Shown in pieces: positions 1-7,950 of a DNA stretch of 64,000 nucleotides. The position numbers and the translations under genes were made by a program. The notes below the pieces were generated by a model. The model saw nothing but the letters and a program-made list of their open reading frames with translations. It made no database searches and was not told the origin of the DNA. How positions within the stretch are numbered: position 1 is the stretch's first letter; the number at the start of each line of letters is the position of its first letter. This stretch comes from Vandammella animalimorsus. GTDB taxonomy: Bacteria > Pseudomonadota > Gammaproteobacteria > Burkholderiales > Burkholderiaceae_C. The stretch is taken from the NCBI RefSeq assembly GCF_002285285.1, contig NZ_NSJF01000006.1:163356-227355 (forward strand), in the 5' to 3' direction.

Positions 1-1200
1 CCGCTGGCGACCTTCATCACCGTCACGGACAACGCCATCACCGGGCGGCCCGGGGCATCGCTGGATCGCCTGATCGTCGACGAGCCCAACGCCGACGGCA
101 GCCCCAAGCACAACACCATTGCCAACAATCGGCTCGATACTCTGGCCGCCGTGCCCCTGCTGCCGCCCGATGCGGCACCCGTGGTGGCCCCTGCGCCCAT
201 CCCGCCCGCGCCCGTGGCCAACCCCTCGCCCACGCCAGCGCCAACCGCTGGGCAATGCGCGCCCATGCCCGCTGCAGGCCAGGCCATCAACGTGCGCGAC
301 AAGGGCGCCAAGGGCGATGGCCGCAGCGACGACACCGCCGCCATCCAGGCCGCCATTGACCAGGCCGCCGGCACAAACGGCATGGTCTGGGTGCCCGAGG
401 GCACTTACCTGATCGACCCGGCCAAGCGCCTGTTCATGCGCAGCCACATGACGCTGCGGCTTTCCGACCAGGCTGTGCTCAAAGCCAAGCCCGGCAGCGC
501 CGGCTTCTACGACATCGTGCGCTTCCAGCAGGTGGACAACGCCCGCCTGGTCGGCGGCACGGTGCTGGGCGACCGCCACACGCGCCAAGGCGCTGAAGGC
601 GCCTGGGGCACGGGCGTGATGGTGGCCGCATCGAGCCGCATCGTCATCGAGCAAGTCAAAGTCCAAGATGCCTGGGGCGATGGCCTGGCCGTGACCCAGG
701 ACAGCCGCGACGTGCGGCTGTGCAACGTGGTGGCCGAGGGCAACCGCCGCCGCGGCCTGGCCATCGCCTCGGCCCAGGACGTGTTGGTGCAGGGCGGGCG
801 CTACCACAGCACGCACGGCGTGGCGCCCATGACCGGCATCGACATCCGGCCCGGCAAGGACGAAACCATCCACAACGTGCGCATCACCCAGGCGCACGTG
901 GCCGGCAACCGCGGCTACGGCATTTATGCCGGCGTGCCCTACGAGGTCAGCGCCAGCAGCGCCCGCGTCAGCGGGGTGCAGATCGAAGGCAACACCTTCG
1001 AGCCCAACTATCTGCGCTCCGTCACGCTCGAGCGCATCAGCGGCAGCAGCATCCGCAACAACCGCCTCTGGCACACCGGCCTGTGGTTGACGGACACCAC
1101 CTCGGGCAACACCGTAACGGGCAACTACATCCACAGCCACACCATCCTCGACCAGGGCACGGCCAACACCGTCAGTGGCAACACCCTTTTCACCCCCTGA
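1..1200 (+). CDS. C-terminal part of a parallel beta-helix (pectate-lyase-superfamily-like) protein, 5' end outside window
   Basis: The frame is open from the first base, so the true start lies outside the window; 399 residues are visible. The first 50 or so residues look like the end of one right-handed beta-helix (short N-rich turns such as 'TIANNRLD'). A proline/alanine-rich linker of about 45 residues follows. A second helix domain then starts at 'INVRDKGAKGDGRSDDT', the usual opening of pectate-lyase-3-type proteins, and continues with N-rich coils ('SIRNNRLW', 'NTVTGNYI', 'NTVSGNTL') to the C-terminus. Proteins of this fold bind or cleave polysaccharide and are normally exported. No catalytic residues can be assigned and the export signal would lie upstream, so the substrate is unknown. 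The next gene begins 11 bases after the stop, possibly in the same transcript. Confidence 0.8.
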   Translation, partial: PLATFITVTDNAITGRPGASLDRLIVDEPNADGSPKHNTIANNRLDTLAAVPLLPPDAAPVVAPAPIPPAPVANPSPTPAPTAGQCAPMPAAGQAINVRDKGAKGDGRSDDTAAIQAAIDQAAGTNGMVWVPEGTYLIDPAKRLFMRSHMTLRLSDQAVLKAKPGSAGFYDIVRFQQVDNARLVGGTVLGDRHTRQGAEGAWGTGVMVAASSRIVIEQVKVQDAWGDGLAVTQDSRDVRLCNVVAEGNRRRGLAIASAQDVLVQGGRYHSTHGVAPMTGIDIRPGKDETIHNVRITQAHVAGNRGYGIYAGVPYEVSASSARVSGVQIEGNTFEPNYLRSVTLERISGSSIRNNRLWHTGLWLTDTTSGNTVTGNYIHSHTILDQGTANTVSGNTLFTP

Positions 1201-1211
1201 GACCCCACCCG

Positions 1212-1841
1212 ATGCAACCCCGCTTTTCCTTCTGCGTTTACTGCGGCTCGCGCAATGGCAGCAACCCGCGCATCATCGAAGCCGCCCAGGCCGTTGGCCG
1301 CTGGATCGGCGAGCAAGGCGGCCAGCTGGTCTACGGCGGCGGCAAATCGGGGCTGATGGGCCTGGTGGCCCAGGCCGCCAAGGAAGCGGGCGCGCGCGTG
1401 GTGGGCATCATCCCCACCGTGCTGGTGCACAAGGAAATGGCCAACGAAGCCTGCGACGAGCTGTTCGTCGTGGACACCATGCACCAGCGCAAGGCCATGA
1501 TGGCCCAGCGCAGCGATGCCTTCGTCGCCCTGCCCGGCGGCATCGGCACCTTCGAGGAGCTGTTCGAGATCTGGACCTGGCGCCAGCTGGGCTACCACGA
1601 CAAACCCATCGGCATCCTCGACGTGGACGGCTACTACAGCGCGCTGCAGCCCTTTTTGCAGCACTGCATCGCCAACGGGCTGCTCAGCGACTGGCAGATG
1701 ACGCTGACCACCACCAGCAACAACACCCAGGCCCTGCTGCACGAGCTGCTGCGACAGCTGCAGCAAGGCCCGCAAGCCTCTGCGCCACTGAACGCCCAGG
1801 CGGGCAATGCCAGGGCCGCGGCAGGGCTGCTGGGCCGGTAA
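1212..1841 (+). CDS. LOG family protein (cytokinin riboside 5'-monophosphate phosphoribohydrolase type)
   Basis: This 209-residue protein carries both signatures of the LOG (lysine-decarboxylase-like) family: the nucleotide-binding stretch 'YGGGKSGLMG' near residue 40 and the catalytic 'PGGIGTFEE' near residue 105. Family members hydrolyse the N-glycosidic bond of nucleoside 5'-monophosphates; in bacteria the physiological substrate is often unclear. The start at 1212 was chosen because the conserved N-terminus ('FCVYCGSRNG') begins there; the same frame runs further upstream only as a shadow of the beta-helix gene. The last 30 or so residues are low-complexity alanine/glutamine and probably disordered. 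It is cytoplasmic, with no membrane segment. A B12 riboswitch begins about 70 bases downstream, so transcription probably ends in between. Confidence 0.9.
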   Translation: MQPRFSFCVYCGSRNGSNPRIIEAAQAVGRWIGEQGGQLVYGGGKSGLMGLVAQAAKEAGARVVGIIPTVLVHKEMANEACDELFVVDTMHQRKAMMAQRSDAFVALPGGIGTFEELFEIWTWRQLGYHDKPIGILDVDGYYSALQPFLQHCIANGLLSDWQMTLTTTSNNTQALLHELLRQLQQGPQASAPLNAQAGNARAAAGLLGR

Positions 1842-1909
1842 AATGCGCGCCGCGTTCTGCGCTCGGCGCCACTGCTCAGCGCCAGCGCGGACGCGGCTTT
1901 CTTTGTGGT

Positions 1910-2153
1910 TTGCAGGTGCCGCGCTGACTGGGTTCTTGGCAACCAGGGCAGCGGGTTCAACGGGAACAGGGTGCAAAGCCCTGACTGCCCCCGCAACGGT
2001 AAGCAAGGATGGGGGCGCCAGGCCGCCTGCTGCGCACACGCTGCGCCGGGCGGCAGCCACTGAAGTTGGGTGAAGTTCAGACCGCCGATGGTCTGGGCAG
2101 CCCTTTTGGGAAGGCGGCGCTCTTGGTCTTGCGAGTCCGGATACCGGCCTGCA
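1910..2153 (+). promoter_or_regulatory. Cobalamin (AdoCbl-class) riboswitch in the btuB leader
   Basis: The conserved elements occur in the right order: 'GGGAACAGGGTGCAAAGCC' at about 1962-1980, the 'TGCCCCCGCAACGGTAAGC' block at about 1986-2004, the B12-box core GCCACTG at 2056-2062, 'TTTGGGAAGGCGGC' near 2105, and the closing 'GTCCGGATACCGGCC' near 2134. About 175 bases separate the aptamer from the btuB start. No clear U-tract terminator is visible there, so control may act on translation or by an element not recognised here. By family precedent, bound cobalamin represses the uptake operon that follows. Confidence 0.93.
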
Positions 2154-2327
2154 TTGTCAGGCAGTGCGCGCCCCGGCGTGCACCGCCGGTCACGGTGATC
2201 GTCTGCGGGGTGGCGGGCGACAGTGGCACGGCTGCACTGGGCGCGCCTGCGCCTGGCGGCTGCGGGCCTTGGCGCATGCGAATCAGCGCGATCACGGTGG
2301 CGGATTTCCTTGGCTGAGAAAACGCCC

Positions 2328-4373
2328 ATGTCCCCAAAACACCTCCCCCTTTTGCCTCTCTTGCTGGCCCTGCCCGGCCTGCAGGCCCAGCCCAACGACA
2401 CACAACCAGCCCAAACAAAACCCAAGGCCGAGGCCAGCACATTACCCGTTGTCGTCGTCACCGGCAGCCGCGCGCCCACGCCGCTGGCCGATGAGCCCCA
2501 GCGCATCGAGGTGGTCGATGCCGCCACCATCGAGGCCACGCCACAGCGCGAGCTGGTGGACGTGCTGAAGAAAAATGCCAGCGTCGATGTGATCCAGTAC
2601 CCGGGCCAGCTCTCGGGCGTGGGCATTCGCGGCTTTGGGCCGCAGTTCAGCGGCTTGAACCAGCGCACGCTGCTGCTGGTCGATGGCCTGCCGGCCATGA
2701 CCGACAACCTCAGCACGCTGGGCACTGGCGATCTGCAGCGCATCGAGGTGCTCAAAGGCCCGGCCTCGGCGCTGTACGGTTCACAGGCCATGGGCGGCGT
2801 GGTCAACCTGATCACGCGGCGCAGCACCGGCCCGCTTGAGGCCAGCCTCAGCGCCGGCCTGGGCCAGTTCAGCGCGCGTGAGCTTCAGGGCCGCGCCGGC
2901 GGCCGCATCAATGAGCGCCTGAGCTTCGACTACAGCGGCCAGTGGCAGGCCGAGGGCGACATGCGCATGGGCAATGGCCAAAAACGCCCGCATTCGGACT
3001 ACAACATCCAAAAGCACGCACTGCGCCTGGGCCTGCAACTGGCGCCGCAATGGCAGCTGGACTGGCGCAGCAGCCTGTACCGCGGCAAGGACATTGCCTC
3101 GCCCGGCGACATCGCCTACGGTCTGCAAAACCAAGGCAGCAAGGATCTGGATCGCTGGGGTACGCGCCTGCAACTGCAGGGCCAGCTGGGCGCGCACGCC
3201 CTGAGCGCCAGCGCCTATACCGGCCGTCAGACGGCGGAGAATGCCACCGTCAGCTCGCGCTATGACCCGCCAGGCACCACCTACCCCTACCGCAGCTACG
3301 GCGGCACGCTGCGCTGGAGCGGCCTGCAGCTGCAAGACGCCTGGCAATGGGGCGCCGGCGCGCGGCTGGTGCTGGGTCTGGATGCCGACCGCGCCCAGTC
3401 CACCTCGCGCCGCTACGACAAGAGCGGCGCCCAGCTCGCGCCCTACTCGGCCAACAGCCGCCGCCAAAGCGCCGGCCTGTACGCCCAGCAAAGCTGGGAG
3501 TTCAACCAGGGCGCGACGGTGCTGAACCTGGGCGCGCGCCACGACCGCATCCGCGTGCAGACGCTGGCCACGCCGCTGCTCACCAGCTTCACGCCAGGCA
3601 AGGCGAACTTCGGCAAGGCCAGCCCCAGCGCTGGCGTGCAACAGCGCCTGGGCGGCGGCTTCACGGCCCATGCCAGCTACGGCGAAGGCTTTATGACGCC
3701 CGATGCCTTCCAGCTCACGGGCGAATCGCTCAGTGTCCGTGACGGCCGCCGCCTCATCACCCGCGGCAATGCCGCGCTGCGGCCCGAATCCAGCCGCAGC
3801 TGGGATCTGGGCCTGGGCTGGGAGAACCACGCCTGGCAGCTCGACGCCACCTATTTCGACACCCGCGTGCGCGACAAGATCGTCAGCGTCAAGGCCATCG
3901 ACACGCCCGAGCAAAGCCTGAGCACCTTTGCCAATGCCCACCGCGCCCGCATGCAGGGCGTGGAGCTGATGGCGCGCTGGCGCTTCACGCCCGGCTGGTC
4001 GCTGGGCCTGTCGGGCACGCGCATGCTCAAGGCCCGCGATCAGGTCAAAGGTCAATGGGTCGATGCCAACAATGTGCCCCGGCAGACCTGGCGCCTGGCG
4101 CTCGAAGGCCAACACGGCCCTTGGAGCGGCCTCCTGGCGCTGCGCCATGTGGGCAGCCGCAAGGATCTGGACTGGGTCAACCCCGCCACCTACGGCCAGC
4201 AGCAAAGCTACGCGCCCTACAGCGTGGCCGACTTGAGCCTGCGCTACCAGTTCGCCGCGCAGCACGCGCTGCAACTGAGCGTGGACAACCTCACCGACAA
4301 GTTCTATTGGGAGAAATTCGGCTTCCCGCAGCCGGGCCGCCAGTTCAAGCTCCGCTACATCTGGGAGCTGTGA
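2328..4373 (+). CDS. btuB: TonB-dependent outer-membrane receptor, cobalamin type
   Basis: A 681-residue outer-membrane receptor. The ATG at 2328 opens a signal peptide ('MSPKHLPLLPLLLALPGLQA'), which is why the longer upstream frame was discarded. A TonB-box-like 'PVVVVTGSR' follows, then a plug domain (roughly residues 50-160, with 'GVGIRGFGPQ' and 'VLKGPASALYGSQAMGGVVNLIT') and a 22-strand-type barrel ending in the terminal aromatic strand 'FKLRYIWEL'. The assignment to cobalamin rests on the riboswitch directly upstream and the btuFCD genes downstream; the sequence alone would only say TonB receptor. The stop overlaps the start of the next gene (ATGA at 4373), so the operon is translationally coupled. 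Confidence 0.92.
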   Translation: MSPKHLPLLPLLLALPGLQAQPNDTQPAQTKPKAEASTLPVVVVTGSRAPTPLADEPQRIEVVDAATIEATPQRELVDVLKKNASVDVIQYPGQLSGVGIRGFGPQFSGLNQRTLLLVDGLPAMTDNLSTLGTGDLQRIEVLKGPASALYGSQAMGGVVNLITRRSTGPLEASLSAGLGQFSARELQGRAGGRINERLSFDYSGQWQAEGDMRMGNGQKRPHSDYNIQKHALRLGLQLAPQWQLDWRSSLYRGKDIASPGDIAYGLQNQGSKDLDRWGTRLQLQGQLGAHALSASAYTGRQTAENATVSSRYDPPGTTYPYRSYGGTLRWSGLQLQDAWQWGAGARLVLGLDADRAQSTSRRYDKSGAQLAPYSANSRRQSAGLYAQQSWEFNQGATVLNLGARHDRIRVQTLATPLLTSFTPGKANFGKASPSAGVQQRLGGGFTAHASYGEGFMTPDAFQLTGESLSVRDGRRLITRGNAALRPESSRSWDLGLGWENHAWQLDATYFDTRVRDKIVSVKAIDTPEQSLSTFANAHRARMQGVELMARWRFTPGWSLGLSGTRMLKARDQVKGQWVDANNVPRQTWRLALEGQHGPWSGLLALRHVGSRKDLDWVNPATYGQQQSYAPYSVADLSLRYQFAAQHALQLSVDNLTDKFYWEKFGFPQPGRQFKLRYIWEL

Positions 4374-4954
4374 TGAACGCCGCCAGCAGCCCCCCCGTCC
4401 CCAACGCACCGCAGCGCCGCACCGACCCCGATGGCAGCGTCAGCGAAGCCTGGCCCCTGCCCACCGACGAGGACACGCTGTGGATGCTGCTGCAGGACGT
4501 GTTCGGCCAGTGGTGGCAGCAGATCCACTTCGGCGTCTGCGAGCCCGGCGTCGTCTATGAAATCAAGGCCCCCAACGCGCCGCTGCGCGTGGGCCTGCTT
4601 GACGGCTACGCCACCATCGACTTCGGCGCCTGGCACTTTCACCTGTGCATTGGCGAGTTCAAGGGCGTAGCGCCCGAGCTGGCCCATGCGCGCCGCACCG
4701 GTCGCGCCGAGCTGTACCGCCTGCTCGACCGCGATGGCGCGCCGCGCAGCTGGGGCCTGCGCCTGTTCACCCACGCCGGGCACCAGCAGCTGACGGTATT
4801 CCTGCCCAACCCATTCCTGACCGACGAGCAGGCGCTGGCGGCTACGCCCGACTGGAGCCGTCTGGCGGCCTGGAACCAGCTGCGCAGCGACTACCTGAAC
4901 CTGCCGCCCGACCCGGCCGACCAGAGCGGCAAAGGCTTTGTGTGCGGCGGCTGA
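4373..4954 (+). CDS. Conserved protein of unknown function inside the B12-uptake operon
   Basis: This 193-residue protein is not recognised. It starts at an ATGA overlap with btuB and ends 11 bases before btuF, so it is almost certainly co-expressed with B12 uptake and lies under the same riboswitch. It has no signal peptide and no membrane segment, so a cytoplasmic location is likely. The middle is rich in Trp, His, Phe and Cys: 'DVFGQWWQQIHFGVCEPG', 'DFGAWHFHLCIGEFKG', 'RLFTHAGHQQLTVFLPNPFL'. These could bind a tetrapyrrole or metal, which is speculation from composition and context. The C-terminus 'GKGFVCGG' ends with a lone cysteine. Confidence 0.75.
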   Translation: MNAASSPPVPNAPQRRTDPDGSVSEAWPLPTDEDTLWMLLQDVFGQWWQQIHFGVCEPGVVYEIKAPNAPLRVGLLDGYATIDFGAWHFHLCIGEFKGVAPELAHARRTGRAELYRLLDRDGAPRSWGLRLFTHAGHQQLTVFLPNPFLTDEQALAATPDWSRLAAWNQLRSDYLNLPPDPADQSGKGFVCGG

Positions 4955-4965
4955 ATGTGCGACGG

Positions 4966-5922
4966 ATGAAGCAAGCCCCTGTTGCGGCGCTGGCAATGCT
5001 GGCGGCGCTGGCAGGCTGCCAGAGGGCCGAGCAAGCTGGGCTGCCGCCTGCGGCCAGCCCACTGCCACAGGCCGTCAGCGAGCGCCCAGCCACCACTGCC
5101 ACCGCCGAGGCAACACGCCCGCAGCGCATCGTCTCGCTCAACCTCTGCACCGACCAAATCCTGCTGCAACTGGTCGAGCGCTCGCGCATTGCCGCGCTCA
5201 GCCGCCTGGCCAGCGATCCGACCTCGTCCATGCTGGCCGAAGCCGCGCGCGGCATCCCCAGCGTGCGTGGCAGCGCCGAGGAAGTGCTGGCGCTGCAACC
5301 GGACTTGGTGCTGGTGGGCACGCACACCACGCTGCACACCACGCAGATGCTGCGCCGCTTCGGCATCCCGGTGCTGGCCGTGCCCGGCGCCGACGGTTTT
5401 GCCGATGCCCAGGCGCAAATCCTGCTCGTGGCGCGCAGCACCGGCGATGAAGCGCGCGGCCAGCAGCTGGTGCAGCGCATGCAGGCCGCACAGCAGGCCC
5501 TGGCCGCAAGCGTGGCCGCCGAAAACCCGAATGCCGTGCAACGCCCCGCCGCCGCTCTTTACGGCGCCAACGGCCACAGCGCCGGCGCCGGCACCATTTA
5601 CGACGACATGCTCGGCCTGGCCGGCTGGCACAACGCCGCCGCCGAAGCCGGCGTGCCTGGCTATGGCCAATTGCCGCTGGAGCGCCTGGTCGCCCAGCGC
5701 CCCGAGCTGCTGCTCGTGCCACGCTGGGGCCACAACGCACTGGGCGCCCAGCGCCCGCTTCAGCACCCGGTGCTGGCAGAGCTGGGCGTGCAGCGCCTGG
5801 AGCTGCCCTCGCGCATGACCGTCTGCGGCGGGCCGTGGAACATCGCCGCCGCCGAGCGGCTGGCCCAGGCGCGCCGCGCTAACGCCAGCTCCCTGCCCCA
5901 CCCCCACCCCATCACGCCATGA
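4966..5922 (+). CDS. btuF: Cobalamin ABC transporter substrate-binding lipoprotein
   Basis: A 318-residue periplasmic binding protein. The start at 4966 gives a clean lipoprotein signal with lipobox 'LAALAGC', so the mature protein should be anchored by Cys18. The two-lobed fold of the Fe/B12 binding-protein family follows: 'RIVSLNLCTDQILLQL' opens lobe 1, 'EEVLALQPDLVLVGT' lies in the middle, and 'LERLVAQRPELLLVP' in lobe 2. The conserved-looking 'MTVCGGPWN' is near the end. It should collect cobalamin delivered by BtuB and hand it to BtuCD. The last codons overlap the btuC start by 4 bases. An iron-siderophore role is formally possible, but the riboswitch argues for B12. Confidence 0.9.
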   Translation: MKQAPVAALAMLAALAGCQRAEQAGLPPAASPLPQAVSERPATTATAEATRPQRIVSLNLCTDQILLQLVERSRIAALSRLASDPTSSMLAEAARGIPSVRGSAEEVLALQPDLVLVGTHTTLHTTQMLRRFGIPVLAVPGADGFADAQAQILLVARSTGDEARGQQLVQRMQAAQQALAASVAAENPNAVQRPAAALYGANGHSAGAGTIYDDMLGLAGWHNAAAEAGVPGYGQLPLERLVAQRPELLLVPRWGHNALGAQRPLQHPVLAELGVQRLELPSRMTVCGGPWNIAAAERLAQARRANASSLPHPHPITP

Positions 5923-6911
5923 GCAACTTATTGCGTTGGCTGCTTGCCCCCGCCGCCCTGGCCCTGCTGGCGCTGCTGTCGCTGGCCGTGGGCTACATCG
6001 ACACTCCTCTGCCGCGCCTGCTGCAAGGCGCCTGGCAGGGCGAACTCATCCCCACCCGCATCTTGCTGGACCTGCGCCTGCCGCGCACCCTGCTGTGCCT
6101 GGCCGTGGGCGCGGCGCTGGGCATGGCCGGCGCGGCGCTGCAAGGCCTGCTGCGCAACCCGCTGGCCGAGCCAGGGCTGCTGGGCGTCTCCAACGGCGCG
6201 GCGCTGGGCGCGGTGCTGGCGCTCTACACCGGCCTGAGCAGCGCCTTTGCGCTGGCCTTGCCGCTGGCGGGCATGGCCGGCACGGCCGCCGCCGTGGGCC
6301 TGGTGTTCTTTCTTGCCGGCCGCCAGGCCAGCACCACGCTGCTGATCCTCGCTGGCGTGGCAGTCTCGGCCATGGCCGGGGCGCTGATCGCGCTGGTCAT
6401 GAACTGGACGAAAAACGTCTATGCCCTGCAGGAAATCGTCTTCTGGCTCATGGGCTCGCTGGCCGACCGCAGCCAGCGCGAAGTGGCCCTGGCCCTGCCC
6501 TTCATCGCGCTGGGTCTGGCGCTGCTGCTGCGCGCCAGGCGCGGCCTGCTGGCGCTGTCGCTGGGCGAGGAGACTGCCCACTCCCTGGGCATCAACGTGG
6601 CGCGGCTGCGCACCCTGGTGCTGCTGGGTACGGCCGCCAGCGTGGGCGCGGCCGTCTCCGTCTCAGGCAGCATCGGCTTCATTGGCCTGGTCGCGCCGCA
6701 CCTGATGCGGCCGCTGGCGCGCGGCAACCCGGCGCAGCTGCTGCCACTGGCCGCCTGGGCCGGCGCAGCGCTGCTGCTGCTGGCCGACCTGGGCGTGCGC
6801 TGGCTTTACGTGGGCGGGCAGGAGCTGCGCCTGGGGGTGCTCACCGCCCTGGTCGGCGCACCCTTTTTCCTGCTGCTGATCCTGCGTCTGCACCGGGAGG
6901 GCCGCGCATGA
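5919..6911 (+). CDS. btuC: Cobalamin ABC transporter permease
   Basis: A 330-residue, strongly hydrophobic FecCD-type permease with about ten predicted membrane helices. Family landmarks include 'LRLPRTLLCLAVGAALGMAGAALQGLLRNPLAEPGLLGVSNGA' split across residues 45-90, the ABC-contact region 'GEETAHSLGIN', and 'GSIGFIGLVAPHLMR' near residue 250. The ATG overlaps the btuF stop (ATGA), and its own stop overlaps the btuD start in the same way. It forms the homodimeric channel of the BtuC2D2 importer in the inner membrane. Confidence 0.93.
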   Translation: MSNLLRWLLAPAALALLALLSLAVGYIDTPLPRLLQGAWQGELIPTRILLDLRLPRTLLCLAVGAALGMAGAALQGLLRNPLAEPGLLGVSNGAALGAVLALYTGLSSAFALALPLAGMAGTAAAVGLVFFLAGRQASTTLLILAGVAVSAMAGALIALVMNWTKNVYALQEIVFWLMGSLADRSQREVALALPFIALGLALLLRARRGLLALSLGEETAHSLGINVARLRTLVLLGTAASVGAAVSVSGSIGFIGLVAPHLMRPLARGNPAQLLPLAAWAGAALLLLADLGVRWLYVGGQELRLGVLTALVGAPFFLLLILRLHREGRA

Positions 6912-7693
6912 ACACCCCTGCACTGCAAGCCGTGCAGCTTCAGGCCCAGGCCGGCGCGCGCCGCCTGCTCGATGGCGCGCAGCTGCAGCTGGCCGCCGGG
7001 CAACTGCTGGGCATCGTCGGCCCCAACGGCGCCGGCAAGACCAGCCTGCTGCGCGCGCTGCTGGGCTGGCTGCCGCTGCGCGGCGGCCAGGTGCTGCTGC
7101 AAGGCCGCCCGCTGGCCGATTGGCCGCCAGCCGAGCGCGCGCGCCAAATGGCCTATCTGGCCCAGGGCGCGCAACTGCAATGGCCGCTGCCGGTGCGCGA
7201 AGTCGTGGCGCTGGGCCGTCTGCCGCATGGCGACGCCGCCCGGCCCAGCGGCCAGCAGGCCATTGACGCCGCCTTGCAGGCCACCGGCCTGCAAGCCCTG
7301 GCCGATCGCAACGCGCAAAGCCTCTCGGGCGGCGAGCGCGCCCGCGCGCTGCTGGCGCGCGCCCTGGCCGTGCAGGCCCCGGTGCTGCTGGCCGACGAGC
7401 CGCTGGCCGCACTCGATCCAGCCCAGCAACTGCACTGCATGGCTTTGCTGCGCGAGCAAGCCCGCCAGGGCCAGGCCGTGGCCGTGGTGCTGCACGACCT
7501 CAGCCTGGCCTCGCGCTTTTGCCACCAGCTGCTGCTGCTCGAAGGCGGCCGCACGCTGCGCCACGGCCCGCCGGCCCAAGTGCTGGACGACACAGCGTTG
7601 GCGCAAACCTTCGGCATCGCGGCGCTGCGCATCGCCCCCGGCGACGGCCAGCCGCCCTGCATCCTGCCCTGGCGCCCCCTGGAACGGCTTTGA
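6908..7693 (+). CDS. btuD: Cobalamin ABC transporter ATP-binding protein
   Basis: A 261-residue ABC ATPase with Walker A 'GPNGAGKT' (about residue 38), Q-loop 'YLAQGAQLQW', signature 'LSGGERAR', Walker B 'PVLLADEPLAALD' and switch histidine in 'AVVLHDLSLA'. It drives vitamin B12 import through BtuC. The start is the ATG at 6908, overlapping the btuC stop by 4 bases. It is the last gene of the riboswitch-controlled operon. No obvious hairpin terminator follows before cydD, 257 bases further on. Confidence 0.93.
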   Translation: MNTPALQAVQLQAQAGARRLLDGAQLQLAAGQLLGIVGPNGAGKTSLLRALLGWLPLRGGQVLLQGRPLADWPPAERARQMAYLAQGAQLQWPLPVREVVALGRLPHGDAARPSGQQAIDAALQATGLQALADRNAQSLSGGERARALLARALAVQAPVLLADEPLAALDPAQQLHCMALLREQARQGQAVAVVLHDLSLASRFCHQLLLLEGGRTLRHGPPAQVLDDTALAQTFGIAALRIAPGDGQPPCILPWRPLERL

Positions 7694-7950
7694 AAGATCA
7701 CGCCAGCCCCGCCCAGGTGCCCGACTAAAGCCGTGCGGATAACCCCATGAAGTTTGCTGGAATTCATAGAATCCGGCGCTTTTTCCCAAAGAGCCTTTGC
7801 AAGCGCTGCGGCGCTGGCCGATGGCTGTTTTGCAGGGGCTTGGGAAGGCCTACACGCATCGCTGCGCCTTGTGCATCTGCGGCATCTGCGCACTTCGCCG
7901 CCGGGTTCGTGCAGGCCTTGCCTTGCTGATTTTTTGCATTTCTTCCACCC

